A stretch of 64,000 nt of DNA from Bacteroidota bacterium (GTDB lineage Bacteria > Bacteroidota > Bacteroidia > Sphingobacteriales > Sphingobacteriaceae): positions 248,001 to 312,000 of the forward strand of contig JAEXHI010000031.1 in the NCBI GenBank assembly GCA_023450085.1. Reading direction: 5' to 3'. Shown in pieces: positions 25,058 through 33,988 of this stretch (positions are counted from its first letter, which is position 1; each line of letters starts with the position of its first letter). The position numbers and the translations under genes were made by a program. The notes below the pieces were generated by a model that was given only the letters and a program-made list of their open reading frames with translations, was not told the DNA's origin and made no database searches.

Positions 25058-27031
25058 ATGATTTACCACAACAGATCAAATAGCCTGGCACGTTACAGTG
25101 CACTAAGGCTGTTCATATTATTTTTCGTGATTGCCTCCCTAGGTCTACGGATTCTATTGATGGCCATTTCATCCACCGATTCGGGACTGAGCTTAACCCA
25201 AGTTTTGGTCACGTTGACAAAGGGGGCAGTATACGACCTTACCGTCGCTATCTGCTTTACCATACCCTATGCTGTTTGGCTATTGTTTGGAAATAAGGTA
25301 CTAGGTTCTCGGGTCGGAAAGGCCATGAGCTACCTTATTATATTTCTGATGTCGTTCATTGCCGTGTTCTCTTTCTTTGCAGAATATACGTTCTGGTCGG
25401 AATTCGAGAGCCGCTTCAATTTTATTGCGGTAGACTATCTGATCTACACCTACGAAGTGGTTGCCAATATCAATCAATCCTATCCGTTGCCAATACTACT
25501 TGGCTGTGTCACACTTGCCGCATCGGTCATCACCATACTTCATTCCAGAGCCATTTCCAAGAGCATCAGAAGCAGGGCTGTGCTGGCTTTCAGGCTGACA
25601 ATGACCCTTTCAATCATTTTCGTTTGTTCTTTACTCTTGTGGTCTACCAGCAATACCTGGTCTGAAAGCAGTTCCAATCGTTACCAGAACGAACTATCCA
25701 AGGCGGGCATATACTCCTTCGTGGCAGCATTCAGGAGCAACGAACTGAACTACAACCAATTTTATCCCCTCATCACTGAGAAAAAATCGATGGCAATCAT
25801 TCGACAACAGCTGAAGGGGCCTAAAGCCGAATTTAGGGAACACTGGAGCTCTATAGAAAGGAATATTTCGAGTGACCGGAATGAAGAACGTCCAAATGTG
25901 ATCATGGTGGTACTGGAAAGTTTCAGCGCAGATTTTATGGGCACGTTCGGAAATGACAAGGGCCTGACGCCTAATCTGGATTCGATCGCCTCGCGCAGCC
26001 TACTCTTTCGTAATATGTATGCGACCGGAACGCGGACTGTCAGGGGAATGGAAGCCCTTACCCTGGCAATCCCTCCAACCCCAGGTAATAGCATTGTGAG
26101 ACGAAAGGACAATGCTGGCCTGACGACCATCGGTAGTATTTTTCGAGATAAGGGATACCAAACGACCTTTTTCTATGGCGGTGATGGGTATTTCGACAAC
26201 ATGAACCAATACTTTGGCAGTAATGGTTTTGACATTATAGATCGGGGAAGGAAATTTACGGTGGGAGATTCCTATATGGGAAAAAGGAGCAGGATACCCG
26301 ACGGTGAAGTCAATTTTGAAAATGCCTGGGGCATCAGTGACGAAGACCTTTATCGTTCGGTCATCCGTAATTCGGACATCATGGCCGTCAAGGGCAAACC
26401 TTTTTATCACTTCGTGATGACTACTTCAAACCATCGCCCCTTCACCTATCCCGCTGGCGGCATAGATATTCCTTCGGGCACGGGCCGTGATGGAGCGGTG
26501 AAATATACCGACTATGCCATCGGAAAATTTCTAGGTGAAGCTAGAAAGAAAGCTTGGTTTGCCAACACGATATTTATCTTCATTGCCGACCACTGTGCTT
26601 CCAGCGCGGGAAAAAACGAGATAGATATCGCCAAGTACAGGATACCAGCGATGATCTACAACCTTAGGGAAACCAATCCGGAAGTGATCACGCCATTATG
26701 CTCCCAGGTCGACCTCTATCCCACTCTATTTCCTAAATTGGGCTGGAGCTACGTTGACAATACTTACGGCATGAACGTTCTTGACATAAACTATAGCCCA
26801 AGGGCCCTGCTTGGAACCTACCAAAAGCTCGCACTTCTGCAAAGGGACTCGCTGGTCATCCTCAGTCCCAAAAAGAATCCAGAAACATTTATCTATAACC
26901 CAATTACAAACGAACAGTCTCCCAAAAAGCTGCCAAAATCAGCTATAGAACGTGCCATCGCCTACTATCAATCGGCATTCTATCTATACAAGAACGAGGG
27001 ACTGAAACTAAAAAAACAAAAAAACCAATGA
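25058..27031 (+). CDS. LTA synthase family phosphoglycerol-transferase-like membrane protein
   Basis: I prefer ATG 25058 over the TTG two codons upstream. The 657-residue protein has five membrane helices (residues 15-200) and an extracytoplasmic alkaline-phosphatase-fold domain. Visible motifs are MVVLESFSADFMGTFG (metal ligand Glu), ATGTRTVRGMEALTL with a probable catalytic Thr near 325-327, HFVMTTSNHRPFTYP and FIFIADHCAS (Asp-His metal ligands). Members transfer phosphoglycerol or phosphoethanolamine-type groups from lipid to envelope glycans. In a Gram-negative host the acceptor is unknown. Its stop overlaps the PAP2 start by 4 bases (ATGA), so the two are translationally coupled. Confidence 0.85.
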   Translation: MIYHNRSNSLARYSALRLFILFFVIASLGLRILLMAISSTDSGLSLTQVLVTLTKGAVYDLTVAICFTIPYAVWLLFGNKVLGSRVGKAMSYLIIFLMSFIAVFSFFAEYTFWSEFESRFNFIAVDYLIYTYEVVANINQSYPLPILLGCVTLAASVITILHSRAISKSIRSRAVLAFRLTMTLSIIFVCSLLLWSTSNTWSESSSNRYQNELSKAGIYSFVAAFRSNELNYNQFYPLITEKKSMAIIRQQLKGPKAEFREHWSSIERNISSDRNEERPNVIMVVLESFSADFMGTFGNDKGLTPNLDSIASRSLLFRNMYATGTRTVRGMEALTLAIPPTPGNSIVRRKDNAGLTTIGSIFRDKGYQTTFFYGGDGYFDNMNQYFGSNGFDIIDRGRKFTVGDSYMGKRSRIPDGEVNFENAWGISDEDLYRSVIRNSDIMAVKGKPFYHFVMTTSNHRPFTYPAGGIDIPSGTGRDGAVKYTDYAIGKFLGEARKKAWFANTIFIFIADHCASSAGKNEIDIAKYRIPAMIYNLRETNPEVITPLCSQVDLYPTLFPKLGWSYVDNTYGMNVLDINYSPRALLGTYQKLALLQRDSLVILSPKKNPETFIYNPITNEQSPKKLPKSAIERAIAYYQSAFYLYKNEGLKLKKQKNQ

Positions 27032-27780
27032 AAAATACATTGATTATCATTATCTGCCTTTTCTATTTCAGCTCGCAGGCTCAGTTGGCGAAGAACACCG
27101 ATACAGCATCCGCGGTCGGACCGTCAAAAGAAGGACGCTTCAAATGGAGGTCCTCCATCATTCCCGCTGCCGCTTTGGCCTACGGATTTGCAACACTGGG
27201 GGCTACCCCTTTAAGGAACCTCGATGAAGCCGGACGGCACGAGTTCTTTCTCGAGCATCCCCACGAGAGGATCAGGATAGACGATTACATGCAGTTTGCC
27301 CCTGGTGCCGTTACCCTTGGCCTTAGTATTTCAGGAGTGAAGGGCAGGAACAAAACCATTGACCAGGCGGGAATATACCTGGTTTCGAATATCATACTCA
27401 ACTCGTTTACCCAAGGAGTAAAGAATGCCACAGATATCACCAGACCGGACGGGACCTCCAATGCCTTTCCATCTGGACATGCCGCCGAGGCCTTTGCATC
27501 TGCTGAATTCATGAGGCGCGAATACGGTGACAGATCCGTTTGGTATACGATTACCAGTTATACCGTGGCAAGTTCTGTAGGTCTTTTCAGAATGTACAAC
27601 AACAAGCATTGGTTCAGCGATGTAGTTGCCGGGGCAGGTGTTGGGATACTCTCCACCCAGGCAGCCTATTGGCTATATCCAAAGATCAAGGGTATATTTT
27701 CCAAAAACGGAAAAGGCCCAGTTGTGATGCCATACTATAGCAACGGGGGCATTTCGGCGACTTTAAGCCATACCTTTTGA
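27028..27780 (+). CDS. PAP2-family phosphatase with signal peptide
   Basis: The 250-residue product has a signal peptide (MKNTLIIIICLFYFSSQAQ) and the three PAP2 motifs: KNATDITRPDG (KxxxxxxRP), FPSGHAAEAF (PSGH) and FRMYNNKHWFSDVVAG (RxxxxxHxxxD). It removes a phosphate from lipids such as undecaprenyl pyrophosphate, phosphatidylglycerol phosphate or lipid A on the periplasmic side. Four-base overlap with the LTA-synthase-like gene implies a joint envelope-modification task: the phosphatase could recycle or prepare the lipid donor. Confidence 0.88.
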   Translation: MKNTLIIIICLFYFSSQAQLAKNTDTASAVGPSKEGRFKWRSSIIPAAALAYGFATLGATPLRNLDEAGRHEFFLEHPHERIRIDDYMQFAPGAVTLGLSISGVKGRNKTIDQAGIYLVSNIILNSFTQGVKNATDITRPDGTSNAFPSGHAAEAFASAEFMRREYGDRSVWYTITSYTVASSVGLFRMYNNKHWFSDVVAGAGVGILSTQAAYWLYPKIKGIFSKNGKGPVVMPYYSNGGISATLSHTF

Positions 27781-27877
27781 CCTTACATTCTTTTCCACTT
27801 TGGCATATAGTTCCTGCGCCCATCCATGTAGCCACGCCTACCCAGATACCACATTAAACCAGATCATAACGTAAACA

Positions 27878-28051
27878 ATGCCAGTCAGCAAGAAACGTAG
27901 GGACCGCAAGCCCTATCTCACAGAAAATAGGCGCAACAGAAACGACCGCTATCTAACTTTCAGGGCGAAGATTTTGTTGCGGACATTGGGAATATTGGTC
28001 ATGCTATTTACAATGTACCTCAAAATCAGACAGCTCTTCCACATACATTAG
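27878..28051 (+). CDS. Small basic single-span membrane protein
   Basis: ATG 27878 to TAG 28051 encodes 57 residues: a very basic first half (VSKKRRDRKPYLTENRRNRN), then one hydrophobic helix (LRTLGILVMLFTMYL) and a short tail. It lies 97 bases after the PAP2 gene on the same strand. Composition suggests a real inner-membrane peptide, but length alone makes this uncertain. Confidence 0.45.
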   Translation: MPVSKKRRDRKPYLTENRRNRNDRYLTFRAKILLRTLGILVMLFTMYLKIRQLFHIH

Positions 28052-28266
28052 CCAGATGGGCCAATATACCTAACCTTTTATCGGAGGGCACTGGATTCAG
28101 CCCTATGCTTAATCTTCAGTTAACTTAGAAGAAATCTTAGGTAGAGATTAATAGGTCGATGGTCGAGCATAGCGATGATGACATGGGACGAAAGCATTCC
28201 CGATGAGTACTGCGATCTGCCTCTAAAAAAGGAGTTCAGAGTTTAGCAGGATTACGGTTATTAGAA

Positions 28267-28295
28267 AATTCCCATGCACATTGTGCATGGGAATT
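28267..28295. repeat. 14-base perfect palindrome with one-base centre
   Basis: The arms aattcccatgcaca (28267-28280) and tgtgcatgggaatt (28282-28295) are perfect inverse complements around a single t. No T-run follows directly, so it is less like a terminator than like a dimer binding site or an element end. It lies 40 bases before a doubtful small gene. Confidence 0.6.
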
Positions 28296-28333
28296 CGTAT
28301 TTTAATTACTGTCCTTTACAGCTTGATCAGCTT

Positions 28334-28507
28334 ATGGACACTGCTTCTTCCTACCGAAGAAAGTATAATCGTGTAGGTACCTCGCGGAAGATCCGTTACC
28401 GGTTGGCGATCGCGGGCATCATTGCCCTGATATTAAGAAAGGTAGTTGCGCGCATCCGCGAGAAGGCAAAGGAAAAGGTCCGGATCGCGCAGCTTGTCTT
28501 GTCCTAA
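28334..28507 (+). CDS. Doubtful small basic protein
   Basis: A 57-residue frame starts at ATG 28334 (MDTASSYRRKYNRVGTSRKI) with a short hydrophobic core (LAIAGIIALIL) and a very basic C-terminus. It resembles the protein at 27878 in layout only. It lies just before the IS remnant and could be chance. Confidence 0.25.
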   Translation: MDTASSYRRKYNRVGTSRKIRYRLAIAGIIALILRKVVARIREKAKEKVRIAQLVLS

Positions 28508-28535
28508 AATAGCTTGTCACTAATGCAAGCAAAAA

Positions 28536-28861
28536 ATGAAAGCAAAAACTATTAAACCTACCATTCTCTCCCGAAAGCCTTGGGGCAGATTGGACGAGGA
28601 AACCAAGATCAAGATTGTTAGTGAAGTCAATAACGGGCTGCTGGGCGAACGTGGCGCTGGATGGAAATACGGCCTGCCAAAGAGCACCATAGGCAAGTGG
28701 CGTGACAAGCATAATTTAGTTAACTTGCTAAGCCCGAAAACTCAAGGTGGGCTTTTAGTCATGAATGAATCCAAAGACTCGAAGCTACTTAAGAAAAAGA
28801 TCGAAGAACTACCAAGGCGCTTGCGGATGCCCAACTGAAGAATGTTGCACTGGAAACATAA
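28536..28861 (+). pseudogene. IS3-type transposase OrfA remnant
   Basis: The frame from 28536 encodes the HTH part of an IS3-family OrfA: KPWGRLDEETKIKIVSEVNN, GLPKSTIGKWRDKHNLVNLL and KLLKKKIEEL of the leucine-zipper-like helix. At about 28811 the expected continuation (TKALADAQLKNVALET) is in another frame, so a frameshift has occurred, and a stop at 28859-28861 ends it. No OrfB follows: the next 200 bases contain only scraps (such as KRAYYDRER) that might be its relic. Terminal inverted repeats were not found. The insertion is dead. Confidence 0.65.
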
Positions 28862-29065
28862 TTCTAGCATTATCAATCAAAAAAAAACTACAAGTAATTT
28901 CAGGACGAGACACCGGGAAATAGAATGGTTAGCTAAAAGAGCATATTATGATCGGGAGAGAAACTGTTAGTCTGTATGGATAGTTTGGAACGAAATGGGT
29001 TGACTACTATTACCGAAATCTACAGTGATGACCATGTTAAAATATTTCTTTAAAAAACTGCTTTA

Positions 29066-29419
29066 TTAATCTGTGTATTTTTTGTCTGCCGTCCGTAGCC
29101 TCTTCGGAAATTTGTTGTCATAGTTCACCTCTTGAATTAAAATTGTATCCTTGACAGATTTTTCTTTCAAATGTAAAAATTTCTTTCGCTCCTCATCTTT
29201 CACAAAGCAGTCAAAATCTTTTGGCGTTTGAAATTCTACGAGATGAATTTCATAAGGTTTATCAATATGGCTTTCTATAACGCTGTCTTCTGTCGGTCTA
29301 ATCCGCAACAAAAGTCTCCCGCTATGTTTTAAAATTATGGGAATAGCAATACTTTCAAACTCCTCAAAAACTTTTTCTTGTCCGTCAATAATGTAAATCA
29401 GTTGAATAATCAAAATCAT
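29066..29419 (-). CDS. DUF1330-like small protein
   Basis: The 117-residue product has the dimeric alpha/beta-barrel layout of DUF1330: IIQLIYIIDGQEKVFEEFES as strand 1/helix 1, IILKHSGRLLLRI as strand 2, IHLVEFQTPKDFDCFV as strand 3/helix 2 and KDTILIQEV as the last strand. The family's role is not established; its relatives include small monooxygenase-like and heme-degrading folds. It is isolated in a gene-poor stretch, with no operon partner. Confidence 0.6.
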   Translation of the reverse strand: MILIIQLIYIIDGQEKVFEEFESIAIPIILKHSGRLLLRIRPTEDSVIESHIDKPYEIHLVEFQTPKDFDCFVKDEERKKFLHLKEKSVKDTILIQEVNYDNKFPKRLRTADKKYTD

Positions 29420-30518
29420 TTTGTCAATTACTTTTGGTTTTGTTCATTTTTATCCTTGTTGCTCGATGCTGGCAGTGCAGTTCTTTGCCTGGCCGTTAAC
29501 GGGATTGATATTCCCGAAAGCGGGATTTTCAGCACAAAAGTTCAATTGAAGGACGAAACTTGAACCTTGTACAAACGTCCAATCGAAGCCATTCATCCCC
29601 ACTTTTGGCAATACTTTGTTAGCGGTTCGTTTTTCTTGTTGTCCATAAGTCATTAAGTTCAGAAGTACATTGTCCATTGGTTCAAGTGAAATTTTAAGTG
29701 CTTTAACTCGTCTTGCGTGTAAGGTCTTTTGCAGTGATTTGTCTAATATTTTTTTATGACTTTTAACATTTACTTATTTAGTGGCCTTTTATGTTTGTTG
29801 TTGTTTATTTTCCTTCTCGTAATGCAGTTGTGTCAATCCCGTTTCAAATGTTTTTGCTTCAATAAAGTTATTATGCTGCGGTATTGATGTGCATTCCGAC
29901 GATAGTAGCCAATCTAATTCCTTTCAAACACAACAATTCCCATAGTGTGCTTAATACTGACCCATCTTCCCAATTTTTTGAAATTAAACTTTGCGTAGTT
30001 TGATATTAACGAGCTATCAAGCCTTTCTTTTGCTAAACAAAGGTTGATATCGAACTCATATTACTTATAATGCAAGTACCAATTCAAAAAAACAGCTCTT
30101 TTCTCATGCAGTCAGGGTTATTTTAGCTTTAGGCAAAAGATTTGAATTACTAAAAAGAGGAATTATCAAACTAGGCCACACACCTTAGCCCCTCAAAATC
30201 ATAAAACGAACACTTTACACCTAAATGACATGAACACTTACACAAAAATTGGCACTTTAAAAAAAATGCCAATTTTTGATTATTCTTCACTTGGGGAGAC
30301 ATAAAACGCCAAGGCAACAAGAAGTCTATTTACGGGACATCCTGTAAATAAAAAGTATCCAAACGCCAAAACCCACAACAAATCCCAGAAATGGGTTTTT
30401 CATATTTAGACCTGACAAAAATGCACCTGTCGCAATAATGCAAGTCAGAAAAAATAGAATTAAATTTTTCATGCTACTTAAATTAATATTTTTTTTAACA
30501 ATCAGAATATATCCAAGA
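29420..30518. other. About 1.1 kb without a credible gene
   Basis: Both strands hold only short frames without family features. The left part (29450-29680) is richer in GC and has short inverted repeats such as cggga/tcccg near 29500-29520. The right part is AT-rich with one hairpin at 30244-30277. It looks like decayed sequence between the accessory block and the integrase, where insertions and deletions accumulate. Confidence 0.5.
30244..30277. terminator. Hairpin, candidate terminator in the gene-poor stretch
   Basis: An 11-base perfect stem (aaaaattggca 30244-30254, tgccaattttt 30267-30277) encloses a 12-base A-rich loop. The stem ends in T or A runs on either strand, so it could work in both directions. 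It is about 240 bases downstream of the integrase stop on the minus strand. Confidence 0.5.
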
Positions 30519-31835
30519 TTAAGAAGTGCAGCTCTTAGAGCTGATATAAAATGTTGTTAAGTTGCAGAATCCAAGTTTTGCGGGTGGATCAAATAGTGAC
30601 AGGACACTCTTCTGAAGTCTGTCAACAATCGCCCAGTCTTTGCTCAAGTAAACATCCGTAACAGAATTGCTGCTGTCTTTATGATTTAGTGCCATTGCTA
30701 CATCGTCTTTTTGAAATCCACATTTATTACGCGCAAGATCGGCAAAGGCATGCCTTGCATCATAGAATTGTAGTTTCTTGATCTCTAGGGCAGCTCCAAT
30801 CTTTCTCATACCGAAACTCAGCGCACTGTCCAGATTCTCATGTGAGGCATATCTAGTTTTCAAGGTTCTGATATATTTTATAAGTAGCGGCTTAGCAACA
30901 TCAGGTATCCTTAAACTCATAAAGGCCTTATCTTTTCTTCTATCCTTTGTTTTGGAGCGGTTATATTCTAACCTCCCTTCTTCAATATCCATCTCTTCCG
31001 GTAATCTATAGAGATCTACAGGATTCATGCCGCAAAGGTAGAAACTCAGCATAAACAGGTCTCTGGCCATCTCAGCACGGGAATTCGCGGGGAGCTCGAT
31101 TTTACTAATCCTTTCGATATCTTCTATTGACAGTTTCCTCTTATTTGTATCAGGCGGTGATACGATCTTATATTTCTCAAATGGGTAATGCTTGATAAGG
31201 GTAACGCCTAGCTCCGGATCGTTAAATTTTTTGACCGCCGCGTTGAATAGTATTCTGAGGTCCCTCATATGATTATGGAGTCCTACATCGGTCAATCCTT
31301 TGGACCTTCTCTCCACAAGATTTCCAAACTGGTCGGGCCTGAACATTGTTCTTTCCGAGCGAAGATATCTTTCATAATTTTCGAGCATTTTTGACCTTAT
31401 TTCAGTTATAGGTATAAACTCTGCCTTAAAATAATCCCGAAGACTGTTGACGACCTTCTTCATGTCGTTCCTGCTTCCAGTTCTGTTCTGTTGGTCCAGC
31501 AATCTGATCTGCTCTTCACCGAATGCTATGATATTAATAGTTTCTGCGGTTTCCTCACACATGGTTAGATATGCGACGAGACTTTTTGAAGTATATAGTT
31601 CTAGACTTTCACCTAGCTCCGATATACGTTTTCTGAAGGAATCTACCACTGGATTCAATATGGTTAATATAAATTCATCCTTGATCGTAAAATCCTTTCG
31701 TAGTTGCTTTTGTCCGATATAGTGCTGTGTGTCTATATAGGAAGACCTTCTTTTGAAACTAACTCTAATCTTGACATTCCAGGTACCATCCTTCTTTTGT
31801 GTGTGGGGAAGAACCACTTCTCTTACAGTTGCCAT
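30519..31835 (-). CDS. Tyrosine recombinase (site-specific integrase)
   Basis: The 438-residue protein has an SAM-like arm/core-binding half (about 105-230: SLRDYFKAEFIPITEIRSKM) and a catalytic half. Catalytic residues visible are K in RSKTKDRRKD, R and H in YDARHAFADLARN, H in ALNHKDSS and the Tyr nucleophile in VTDVYLS. The first catalytic Arg position reads LCGMNPVDLYRL, the altered form common in Bacteroidota integrases. The C-terminus carries an extra cysteine-containing tail (LTTFYISSKSCTS). It starts 183 bases from the 3' end of tRNA-Phe, so that gene is the probable attachment site and this is the border of an integrated element lying to the left. Confidence 0.9.
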   Translation of the reverse strand: MATVREVVLPHTQKKDGTWNVKIRVSFKRRSSYIDTQHYIGQKQLRKDFTIKDEFILTILNPVVDSFRKRISELGESLELYTSKSLVAYLTMCEETAETINIIAFGEEQIRLLDQQNRTGSRNDMKKVVNSLRDYFKAEFIPITEIRSKMLENYERYLRSERTMFRPDQFGNLVERRSKGLTDVGLHNHMRDLRILFNAAVKKFNDPELGVTLIKHYPFEKYKIVSPPDTNKRKLSIEDIERISKIELPANSRAEMARDLFMLSFYLCGMNPVDLYRLPEEMDIEEGRLEYNRSKTKDRRKDKAFMSLRIPDVAKPLLIKYIRTLKTRYASHENLDSALSFGMRKIGAALEIKKLQFYDARHAFADLARNKCGFQKDDVAMALNHKDSSNSVTDVYLSKDWAIVDRLQKSVLSLFDPPAKLGFCNLTTFYISSKSCTS

Positions 31836-31975
31836 AAAATTTAAATTATGACCGCTTTTGTTTCTTTAAATTTTAAAACATTTTTAAAACATTCACGGTC
31901 AGTTTAACAAAAAACCATGCAGAAATGAACGTAGCTGATACTAACAATAAACGAAAATAAAGGGTTATAAATGCG

Positions 31976-32010
31976 AAAAGCCTCGTTTTCGTTATGAAAA
32001 CAAGGCTTTT
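31976..32010 (-). terminator. tRNA-Phe terminator
   Basis: The 15-base arms at 31976-31990 and 31996-32010 pair with one mismatch around a 5-base loop. Read from the tRNA on the minus strand, the hairpin comes 8 bases after its 3' end. A T-run flanks it on the plus strand (32006-32013). Confidence 0.7.
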
Positions 32011-32018
32011 TTTGGAAG

Positions 32019-32091
32019 TGGTGCCTGCTGGGATCGAACCAGCGACACAAGGATTTTCAGTCCTTTGCTCTACCTACTGAGCTAAGGCACC
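32019..32091 (-). tRNA. tRNA-Phe (anticodon GAA)
   Basis: On the minus strand, a 73-base cloverleaf runs from GGTGCCT to AGGCACCA: D-arm AGCTCAGTAGGTAGAGC, anticodon arm AAGGACTGAAAATCCTT with GAA, T-arm CGCTGGTTCGATCCCAGC(A). CCA is not encoded. All stems pair. It sits between the integrase and the first PUL gene and is a likely phage or island attachment site. Confidence 0.95.
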
Positions 32092-32284
32092 TCCCGTTTT
32101 GGGATTGCAAATGTAACTTCTTTTTTTGAAAAGCAAAATGAAAATAGCTTTTTTATTAAAGCTATTTTAAAAAACACCTTTAAAACCTAAGGAACCCACA
32201 TGGCCAAAAGCTCCTTTGGAGGTGTTCCTTATAGCTTCCGTAGAGATCATCATTCTTTTGATAAGCTTGGTTTTACAACAGGCC

Positions 32285-33937
32285 TTAAACAATTTTTAAG
32301 GTCAATGCATAATGCAATGCTGGCTTTTCTTCCCCTAAATCAATGCTTAATCCTTCTGTAGTTTGTTCAAAAGGCACTTCTTTACCTCCCAAAAGTTGCA
32401 CATTGTTAATTTTACGGTTTAAGTACTTACTGGTACTCCCCATACTTTTAATGCTCACCTTACCATTGGTAGGCCACCCTAAAACAGTAGCATAAATGGC
32501 GTTATTTTTGGTGGTAAAACGAATATCATTAGCAGTGAATGGCTTCCCCTTACCTTCATTAAAACCTTGGGCCGATAAGGGTGCAGACGATTCCATTGCT
32601 GGGCCTTCTCCAAAAATCAACCAAGGGCGGGTGTCATAAATACCTTCGGAGTTAACCGCCATCCAAGCACCTATTTCTTCTACTACTTTCCGTTCTTGCT
32701 CATCAATGGTTCCATTGCCTTTTACAGGAATATTCAACAGCAGGTTCCCATTTTTACTCACCACATCAACCAGGGTATGAACAACCGTTTTAGCACTTTT
32801 ATATCCTTTCCCCTCGTAAATGCGTTTATCATAATGCCAGCCACCAATACAGGTATCGGTTTGCCAAGGCAGGGGTTCAATGGCGTTACTTTGGCCACGT
32901 TCTATATCCCAAACCATGCACTTGCGCTGCAATTCATCTAATATTTTACCAAACACTACGGCCTTATTTTTGCCGTTTTTCTGAATACTCTTATTATACA
33001 GGTGTGCAGCGATTCGTAAACCTGCATCACTTACCGGCCATAATGGAAGTGCGGTATCATCAAAATACACCATATCGGGATCATAGGAGTTGATGAGGTC
33101 AATGGTTCTGTTGTAAAATTTCTCACAATAAGCTGTGGATGGAGGACAAACACCCTCACCCCAATTCCATTGCTTATGGATCATGCCATTATTTTCGCTG
33201 TTTTCACTCAATGGATGGTTTTGTGCATATAGTTCCTGCGGATCTATCCCCTCCCACCATTTTCCTTCTCCGTCTGCCTTGGTCAACTTTCCATCATAAG
33301 GAATTCCTGCCATTGATCCATTTTTATCTGAACGTTGTGCGGTTTCCATCCAAGTCCATGCATGGGCGGCATGCACACTTACGCCAAACGGAAGTCCGTT
33401 ACGCTGACTGGCCTTTTTCCAGCCTGCAATAAGGTCTTTTTTAGGGCCAATTTTGGTAGAATTCCAAGTCTTTTGATATTTGCTTTTGTAGAGGTCAAAA
33501 TTATCGTGGTGGTTAGCCAAAGCCATAAAATAGCGTGCGCCTGCCTTTTTGTAAAATGACACAAGCTCCTCAGGATCCCATTGATCGGCTTTCCATTGGT
33601 TAATGACATCCTTAAAACCAAATTTAGAAGGATGACCGTATTTTTTCAGGTGATATTTATATTGTCCACTATCCTCTTCATACATTCCACGAGCGTACCA
33701 ATCGCCATATTCAGGCTCACATTGAGGTCCCCAATGTGCCCAAATCCCAAATTTAGCATTACGAAACCAATCGGGAGTTTGATAAGCAGATAGTGATTTC
33801 CAATTGGGTTCAAACGGCCCCGACATGAACTTTTCACTCGGTTCATTTAAAATACTATTGATCGCTTTCAGCTGGTCGGCAAGTGCCATGGCTGGCAAAG
33901 TGGCGATGAGCTGTTTCAAAAGTAATCTGCGGTTCAT
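32285..33937 (-). CDS. GH29 alpha-L-fucosidase
   Basis: The 550-residue protein starts with a possible Tat-like signal (MNRRLLLKQLIATLPAMALA). It has the GH29 features PDWFRNAKFGIWAHWGPQC, FMALANHHDNFDLYKSKY and YDPDMVYFDDTALPLWPVSD, where D293 is the expected nucleophile, plus a C-terminal beta domain. It releases alpha-L-fucose. In plant arabinogalactan fucose caps arabinose side chains, which fits the other enzymes here. It is the last gene of the PUL, 51 bases after the double GH43 gene, so the two likely form one unit. Confidence 0.9.
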   Translation of the reverse strand: MNRRLLLKQLIATLPAMALADQLKAINSILNEPSEKFMSGPFEPNWKSLSAYQTPDWFRNAKFGIWAHWGPQCEPEYGDWYARGMYEEDSGQYKYHLKKYGHPSKFGFKDVINQWKADQWDPEELVSFYKKAGARYFMALANHHDNFDLYKSKYQKTWNSTKIGPKKDLIAGWKKASQRNGLPFGVSVHAAHAWTWMETAQRSDKNGSMAGIPYDGKLTKADGEGKWWEGIDPQELYAQNHPLSENSENNGMIHKQWNWGEGVCPPSTAYCEKFYNRTIDLINSYDPDMVYFDDTALPLWPVSDAGLRIAAHLYNKSIQKNGKNKAVVFGKILDELQRKCMVWDIERGQSNAIEPLPWQTDTCIGGWHYDKRIYEGKGYKSAKTVVHTLVDVVSKNGNLLLNIPVKGNGTIDEQERKVVEEIGAWMAVNSEGIYDTRPWLIFGEGPAMESSAPLSAQGFNEGKGKPFTANDIRFTTKNNAIYATVLGWPTNGKVSIKSMGSTSKYLNRKINNVQLLGGKEVPFEQTTEGLSIDLGEEKPALHYALTLKIV

Positions 33938-33988
33938 AAGGTCTTCATTTTAGTTGGGGATGGACTCGTATTTGGTGTGATGTGCTGC

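Noticed and set aside
28862..29065. IS3 OrfB remnant after OrfA
   Set aside because: Only a short resemblance (KRAYYDRER) in one frame with early stops; too little to list as a feature of its own.
29490..29640. Possible integron attC-like site (gttaacggg, gttagcgg)
   Set aside because: The core sequences do not fit the GTTRRRY/RYYYAAC rule on either strand and no integron integrase is nearby.
29450..29677. 75-residue minus-strand frame in the gene-poor stretch
   Set aside because: No domain, no signal peptide and no conserved-looking pattern; it covers short inverted repeats and looks like noncoding sequence.
32019..32091. Search for a second copy of the tRNA-Phe 3' end in 1-31 kb as left border
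   Set aside because: None was seen by eye. The tRNA remnant at 3027-3054 differs in T-arm and acceptor sequence and cannot be its partner.
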